From Rhodocyclaceae bacterium (GTDB taxonomy: Bacteria; Pseudomonadota; Gammaproteobacteria; Burkholderiales; Ga0077523), in NCBI GenBank assembly GCA_020248405.1, contig JADCHQ010000018.1:1-64000 (forward strand): 64,000 nucleotides of DNA. The letters are read 5' to 3'. Below the pieces are notes generated by a model. It worked only from the letters and a program-made list of their open reading frames with translations. It was not told the origin of the DNA and searched no databases. Positions within the stretch are counted from its first letter, which is position 1, and each line of letters opens with the position of its first letter. A program made the translations under genes and the position numbers. Shown here piece by piece: positions 60,265-64,000 of the stretch.

Positions 60265-61448
60265 AGCCGCTGCGCCCGCTCGTCCTGCTGCTCTCGGCGC
60301 TGGCAGCGGGCGGCGCCCCGGCGGCGCCCCGGCAGGACCTGGAGGCCGTGCGCGGCCGCATCGAGGCACTGCGCGAGGAACTGCGCTCTTCGGAAGACAG
60401 CCGTGCCGAGGCCGCCCGCCGCCTGCGCGACTCCGAGCTGGCCACGCGCGCAGCAAACAGCCGCCTGCGGGGTCTGGCTGCTCAGCGAAAGCACGTGCAA
60501 GGCGCCCTGGAGGCGCTCTCGCTGGAGGGCGAAGCTGCCCGCGCGCGCCTCGCCCGCAACCGCGATGCCCTGGCGCACCTGCTGCGTCATCGCTACATCT
60601 ACGGCAACACGGAGCCGCTGCGCCTGGTGCTGTCCGGGCGCGATCCTGACGCCGTGGGCCGCGACCTGCGCTATCTGGGTTACGTCTCCCGGGCGCGCGG
60701 CGCACTCATGGCCGATCTGCGGGCCAACCTGCAGGAGCTGAACCGCATCGCAGACCAGACCCGTACCCGCGGCGAGGAACTCGCGGCCATCGAGGCCGGA
60801 CAGGCCGAACAGCGCAAAACCCTCGAGGCTGAGCAGGCCGCACGGCGTGAGATCCTCGCCGCCGCGTCGGCCACGGTGGTACGGCAACGCCGCGAAATCG
60901 CCGACCTGCGACGCGACGAAGAGCGCCTGTCTAAGCTGGTGCTCAAGCTGGCTAAAGCTGCGGCCCCTCCGGCACGGACGCGTCCGGCACCTCCCGCGAG
61001 GGTGGACGAACGGAATCCGTCCAACCCGATGCCCGCATCCTCCGGCGGGGGGCTGAGGGTCTTGAAGGGCAGGATGCGCCTTCCGGTGGACGGGGAACTC
61101 GCCGCGCGCTTCGGCAGTCCACGGGAGGGCTCGGGAATATCCTCAATGGGAGTGTTCATCCGCGCCCGGACAGGCCAGGAAGTGCGGTCCGTGGCGCCGG
61201 GGCGGGTGGTGTTTGCCGACTGGTTACGCGGGTTCGGCAATCTGCTGATCGTGGACCACGGCGAGGGTTACCTGAGTCTGTACGGCAACAACGAGGCGCT
61301 GCTGCATCGCGCCGGCACTGAAGTTCGCATCGGCGAGCCCCTGGCCACCGTCGGCGCGAGCGGGAGTGCCGAGCGATCAGGGCTATACTTTGAAGTGCGC
61401 TTTCGAGGCAAGCCATTTGATCCGCTACCTTGGATGCAGCCGGATTGA
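60261..61448 (+). CDS. envC: Murein hydrolase activator EnvC family protein
   Basis: A 395-residue protein if translation begins at the CTG at 60261, which overlaps the gpmA stop (CTGA) and is preceded by AAGGA. This start gives a signal peptide ([18 protein letters not shown]), whereas the first later start, GTG at 60348, would lack one. A long coiled coil (about 30-235) is followed by an M23 LytM domain (270-390) in which the zinc ligands are lost (SMGVF and [11 protein letters not shown] replace the HxGxD and HxH motifs). EnvC homologues activate amidases under FtsEX control. ftsEX lies at 43258. Confidence 0.88.
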   Translation: MKPLRPLVLLLSALAAGGAPAAPRQDLEAVRGRIEALREELRSSEDSRAEAARRLRDSELATRAANSRLRGLAAQRKHVQGALEALSLEGEAARARLARNRDALAHLLRHRYIYGNTEPLRLVLSGRDPDAVGRDLRYLGYVSRARGALMADLRANLQELNRIADQTRTRGEELAAIEAGQAEQRKTLEAEQAARREILAAASATVVRQRREIADLRRDEERLSKLVLKLAKAAAPPARTRPAPPARVDERNPSNPMPASSGGGLRVLKGRMRLPVDGELAARFGSPREGSGISSMGVFIRARTGQEVRSVAPGRVVFADWLRGFGNLLIVDHGEGYLSLYGNNEALLHRAGTEVRIGEPLATVGASGSAERSGLYFEVRFRGKPFDPLPWMQPD

Positions 61449-61545
61449 ACGCCGCGTCGCCACCTTCTTCACACAACCTCTTCGCTCCGGTCCGCCCCTG
61501 CTGGCGCGGGTGCCGGACGCCAGCAAACCTTCTGGAGATAGCGGT

Positions 61546-62937
61546 ATGGTCACCAAATTCAAGCAGGCAGGCCTGATCTTTGTCGGCGCCGTTCTCGGCG
61601 TTCTGGTCAGCCTGAACTTCTCCGCCGTCGCTCAGAAAGATCCCGGCCCGCTGCCGGTGGAGGACCTGCGCGCCTTCACCGAGGTATTCGGGCGCATCAA
61701 ATCCGACTACGTGGAGCAGGTGGAGGACAAGAAACTTATCTCCGAGGCCATCAACGGCATGCTCTCCGGCCTGGATCCCCACTCCGCCTACCTGGACGCC
61801 GAGGCTTTCAAGGACCTGCAGGTGGGCACCCAAGGTGAGTTCGGAGGCCTCGGCATCGAGGTGGGCATGGAGGACGGTTTCGTGAAGGTGGTCTCGCCCA
61901 TCGAGGACACCCCCGCATTCCGCGCCGGCATCAAGAGCGGCGACCTGATCATCAAGCTCGACGACACCAACGTGAAGGGCATGACCCTCAACGACGCCGT
62001 CAAGCGCATGCGCGGCAAGCCCAACACCCCCATCACCCTCACCATCGTCCGCAAGGGCGAAGCCAAGCCGCGCGTGCTCACCCTCACCCGGGCGGTGATC
62101 CAGATCCAGTCGGTCAAGTCCAAGCTGCTGGAACCCGGCTACGGCTATTTCCGCGTCACCCAGTTCCAGGAGCACACCGGCGAGTCGCTGGCCAAGGCCA
62201 TCGACAACGTGTTCAAGCAAAGCGCCGGCACCCCCATGAAGGGCATGATCCTCGACCTTCGCAACGACCCGGGCGGCCTTCTCAACACTGCGGTGGGCGT
62301 GTCGGCGGCCTTTCTGCCGGCCGGCACCCTGGTGACCTACACCGAAGGACGCACCGAAGACGCCAAGATGAAGCTCATGGCGGTGCCCGAGCACTACCTG
62401 CGCGGCTCGAAGGAGGACTACCTCAAGCGCCTGCCCGCAGATGTGAAGAAGGTGCCCATGGTGGTGCTGATCAACGGCGGCTCGGCCTCGGCCTCCGAAA
62501 TCGTGGCCGGTGCGCTGCAGGATCACAAGCGCGCCGTGATCATGGGCACGCAGAGCTTCGGCAAGGGCTCGGTGCAGACCATCCTGCCGCTGGGCAACGG
62601 CACCGCCATAAAGCTCACCACGGCGCGCTACTTCACCCCCAGCGGCCGTTCCATCCAGGCCAAGGGGATCACCCCCGACATCACCGTGGAAGAAGCCACC
62701 ATCACCGAGGCTGCCGAGGGCGGTCTGCGCATGCGCGAAGCCGACCTGAGCAAGCGTCTGTCCAACCCTCAGGAGGGCAAGGACAGCGCCGCCAAGGATG
62801 CGCCCAAGGCCGATCCGAAGACCGATGCCAAGGCCGAGGACAAGCCCGAGGGCCCGGAAGTGGTTTCCAAGAACGACTTCCAGCTCAACGAGGCGGTCAA
62901 CCTGCTCAAGGCGCTGACCATCGTCAACCGCCGCTGA
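61546..62937 (+). CDS. C-terminal processing protease CtpA (S41 family)
   Basis: A 463-residue periplasmic serine protease with an N-terminal signal or anchor (FKQAGLIFVGAVLGVLVSLN). A PDZ domain covers about residues 95-170 (FGGLGIEVGMEDGFVKVVSP). The S41 catalytic region has GGSASASEIVAGAL with the serine and GTQSFGKGSVQ with the lysine. The C-terminal tail is Lys- and Asp-rich. GGAG lies 8 nt before the ATG. It follows envC, the conserved gpmA-envC-ctpA order, and is followed by a strong terminator. Confidence 0.96.
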   Translation: MVTKFKQAGLIFVGAVLGVLVSLNFSAVAQKDPGPLPVEDLRAFTEVFGRIKSDYVEQVEDKKLISEAINGMLSGLDPHSAYLDAEAFKDLQVGTQGEFGGLGIEVGMEDGFVKVVSPIEDTPAFRAGIKSGDLIIKLDDTNVKGMTLNDAVKRMRGKPNTPITLTIVRKGEAKPRVLTLTRAVIQIQSVKSKLLEPGYGYFRVTQFQEHTGESLAKAIDNVFKQSAGTPMKGMILDLRNDPGGLLNTAVGVSAAFLPAGTLVTYTEGRTEDAKMKLMAVPEHYLRGSKEDYLKRLPADVKKVPMVVLINGGSASASEIVAGALQDHKRAVIMGTQSFGKGSVQTILPLGNGTAIKLTTARYFTPSGRSIQAKGITPDITVEEATITEAAEGGLRMREADLSKRLSNPQEGKDSAAKDAPKADPKTDAKAEDKPEGPEVVSKNDFQLNEAVNLLKALTIVNRR

Positions 62938-62954
62938 AGCGCCTGCGCCCCGTC

Positions 62955-62986
62955 AAAAAGGCCCGCATGCGCGGGCCTTTTTTTTT
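62955..62986 (+). terminator. Rho-independent terminator after ctpA
   Basis: A 12-bp stem (AAAAAGGCCCGC at 62955-62966 and its complement at 62971-62982) with a 4-nt ATGC loop and nine T residues (62978-62986) ends the gpmA-envC-ctpA transcript. Confidence 0.92.
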
Positions 62987-63011
62987 GCGTCCGGGGCACT
63001 ACCATTGCAGC

Positions 63012-63809
63012 ATGGACGACCACCAACTGCTGCGCTACAGCCGCCACATCCTGCTCGACGAGGTGGGCATCGAGGGCCAGGAGCGCTGGCTGACGAGTCA
63101 CGCCCTGGTGATCGGGGCCGGCGGCCTGGGCTCTCCAGTGGCGCTGTACCTCGCCGCCAGCGGCGTGGGACGCATCACCCTGTGCGACCCCGATGCCGTG
63201 GACCTCACCAACCTGCAGCGCCAGATCGTCCACCACAGCGCATCGGTGGGGCGCCCCAAGGTGGAATCGGCCCGCGACACCCTGGCGCGCATCAATCCAG
63301 GCGTGCGCGTGGATGCGCTGCGGGAGCGGCTCGCCGGCGCCCGGCTCGAAGCGCTGGTGGCCGAAGCCCAGGTGGTGCTGGATGCAAGCGACAATTTCGC
63401 CACCCGCCACGCCGTGAATCGCGCCTGCGTGAAGTTCGGCGTGCCCCTGGTATCGGGCGCCGCCGTGCGCTTCGACGGGCAGCTGGCCACTTTCGACCCG
63501 CGGCGCCCGGACAGCCCCTGCTACCACTGCCTGTTTCCCGAGGATGCGGAGCACGAGGAAGTGCTGTGCAGCGTCATGGGCGTGTTCGCGCCGCTGGTGG
63601 GCATCATCGGCGCAGCGCAGGCGGCCGAGGCGCTCAAGGTGCTGGCCGGCGTGGGCGAGCCGCTGGTGGGCCGTTTGCAACTGCTCGACGCGCGGCGCAT
63701 GCAGTGGCGCACCATCCGCATGCCCCGCGACCCGGGCTGCCCGGTGTGCGGCGCAAACCGTGCCGTGCTCGCCGCCGGCACTACCGGAGCGGCGTGCACC
63801 GCCCGCTAG
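63012..63809 (+). CDS. ThiF/MoeB/HesA-family adenylyltransferase (E1-like)
   Basis: A 265-residue E1-like enzyme that adenylates the C terminus of a ubiquitin-like sulfur carrier (MoaD or ThiS type). LLRYSRHILLDEVGIEGQERW is the family start, VIGAGGLGSPVALYLAASGVG the nucleotide loop and DLTNLQRQIVHH the adenylate site. Zinc cysteine pairs are CYHCLF and CPVCG. The start at 63012 gives the usual MoeB/ThiF length. It cannot be settled from sequence whether MoaD or ThiS is its partner. Confidence 0.93.
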   Translation: MDDHQLLRYSRHILLDEVGIEGQERWLTSHALVIGAGGLGSPVALYLAASGVGRITLCDPDAVDLTNLQRQIVHHSASVGRPKVESARDTLARINPGVRVDALRERLAGARLEALVAEAQVVLDASDNFATRHAVNRACVKFGVPLVSGAAVRFDGQLATFDPRRPDSPCYHCLFPEDAEHEEVLCSVMGVFAPLVGIIGAAQAAEALKVLAGVGEPLVGRLQLLDARRMQWRTIRMPRDPGCPVCGANRAVLAAGTTGAACTAR

Positions 63810-63816
63810 GGATCGG

Positions 63817-64000
63817 CTACGCCAGCATTGCCGCCTGCGCCTCGGCCATCTCAAGAGGCGAACGCTTGAAACCGCTCTTGGCATACTGGTGCCAGCGGCC
63901 CGCCACGTAGGCCACGATCAGGTTGGCCCGGGCTGCCACATCGGTGCTCTCAGGTAACTCTCCCCCGGTAACGGCGAAGCGCAGCGACTGGCGCAATTGC
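63817..64000 (-). CDS. slmA: SlmA-like nucleoid occlusion factor, C-terminal part
   Basis: The last 61 codons of a TetR-like protein are present; the gene runs off the right edge. The piece reads QLRQSLRFAVTGGELPEST, then ANLIVAYVAGRWHQYAKSGFKRSP, the conserved C terminus of SlmA. SlmA binds chromosomal sites and blocks FtsZ rings over the nucleoid. The assignment rests on the GRWHQYAKSGFKR motif only, as the DNA-binding half is outside the window. Confidence 0.75.
   Translation of the reverse strand, partial: QLRQSLRFAVTGGELPESTDVAARANLIVAYVAGRWHQYAKSGFKRSPLEMAEAQAAMLA

Overview
The window is GC-rich, densely coded DNA from a betaproteobacterium. Three things point there: the block ychF-pth-rplY-prs-tRNA-Gln-ispE-lolB, a cytochrome c oxidase cluster whose subunit II carries a fused C-terminal cytochrome c domain, and an rpoH promoter covered by a CIRCE (HrcA) operator. 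The species cannot be named from the sequence alone.

Layout. Bases 1-8050 hold small metabolic and redox genes: a redoxin, an AhpD-like protein and an exported protoglobin opposite an AraC regulator, then a PRISE-like reductase coupled to a ketopantoate-reductase-like gene, a glutathione S-transferase and a Nudix-metallo-beta-lactamase fusion. Four short direct repeats at 18-122 may be the end of an insertion element lying outside the window.

Bases about 8200-26040 form an accessory island inserted against the 3' end of ychF. A 12-bp copy of the ychF 3' end lies at 8204-8215. The left part is a worn mobile-element or satellite remnant: a truncated brnT with intact brnA, a 28-bp perfect inverted repeat, a parDE cassette bracketed by 24-bp direct repeats, a frameshifted Toprim/DUF3987 primase-helicase gene and an AlpA-like regulator. 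The right part (13341-25978) is a defence cluster on one strand: Mrr nuclease, orphan HigA-like regulator, HsdM, AlbA_2/Schlafen-type ATPase, a 53-residue unknown protein, HsdS, DUF3644 protein, a second Mrr-type nuclease with a different N-terminal domain, a second AlbA_2 protein and HsdR. Seven successive gene junctions from hsdM to hsdR overlap, six by exactly 4 nt. They therefore look like one translationally coupled type I restriction-modification operon carrying five extra genes. This is the most interesting part of the window.

Bases 26031-64000 are core chromosome. In order they hold translation, PRPP, isoprenoid and outer-membrane lipoprotein genes; a Gld-type ABC export operon with mutM; coaD-rsmD with a paired M16 protease module; ftsY-ftsE-ftsX-rpoH; cytochrome oxidase maturation genes (sco, cyoE, ctaA, surf1); the structural cox operon with ctaG and a 41-residue assembly protein; bioC/comF; gpsA-SH3-secB-grx-rhodanese; gpmA-envC-ctpA; a MoeB/ThiF-type E1 enzyme; and the C-terminal part of a SlmA-like regulator at the right edge. 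Many neighbours overlap by 4 nt, which shows tight operon organisation.
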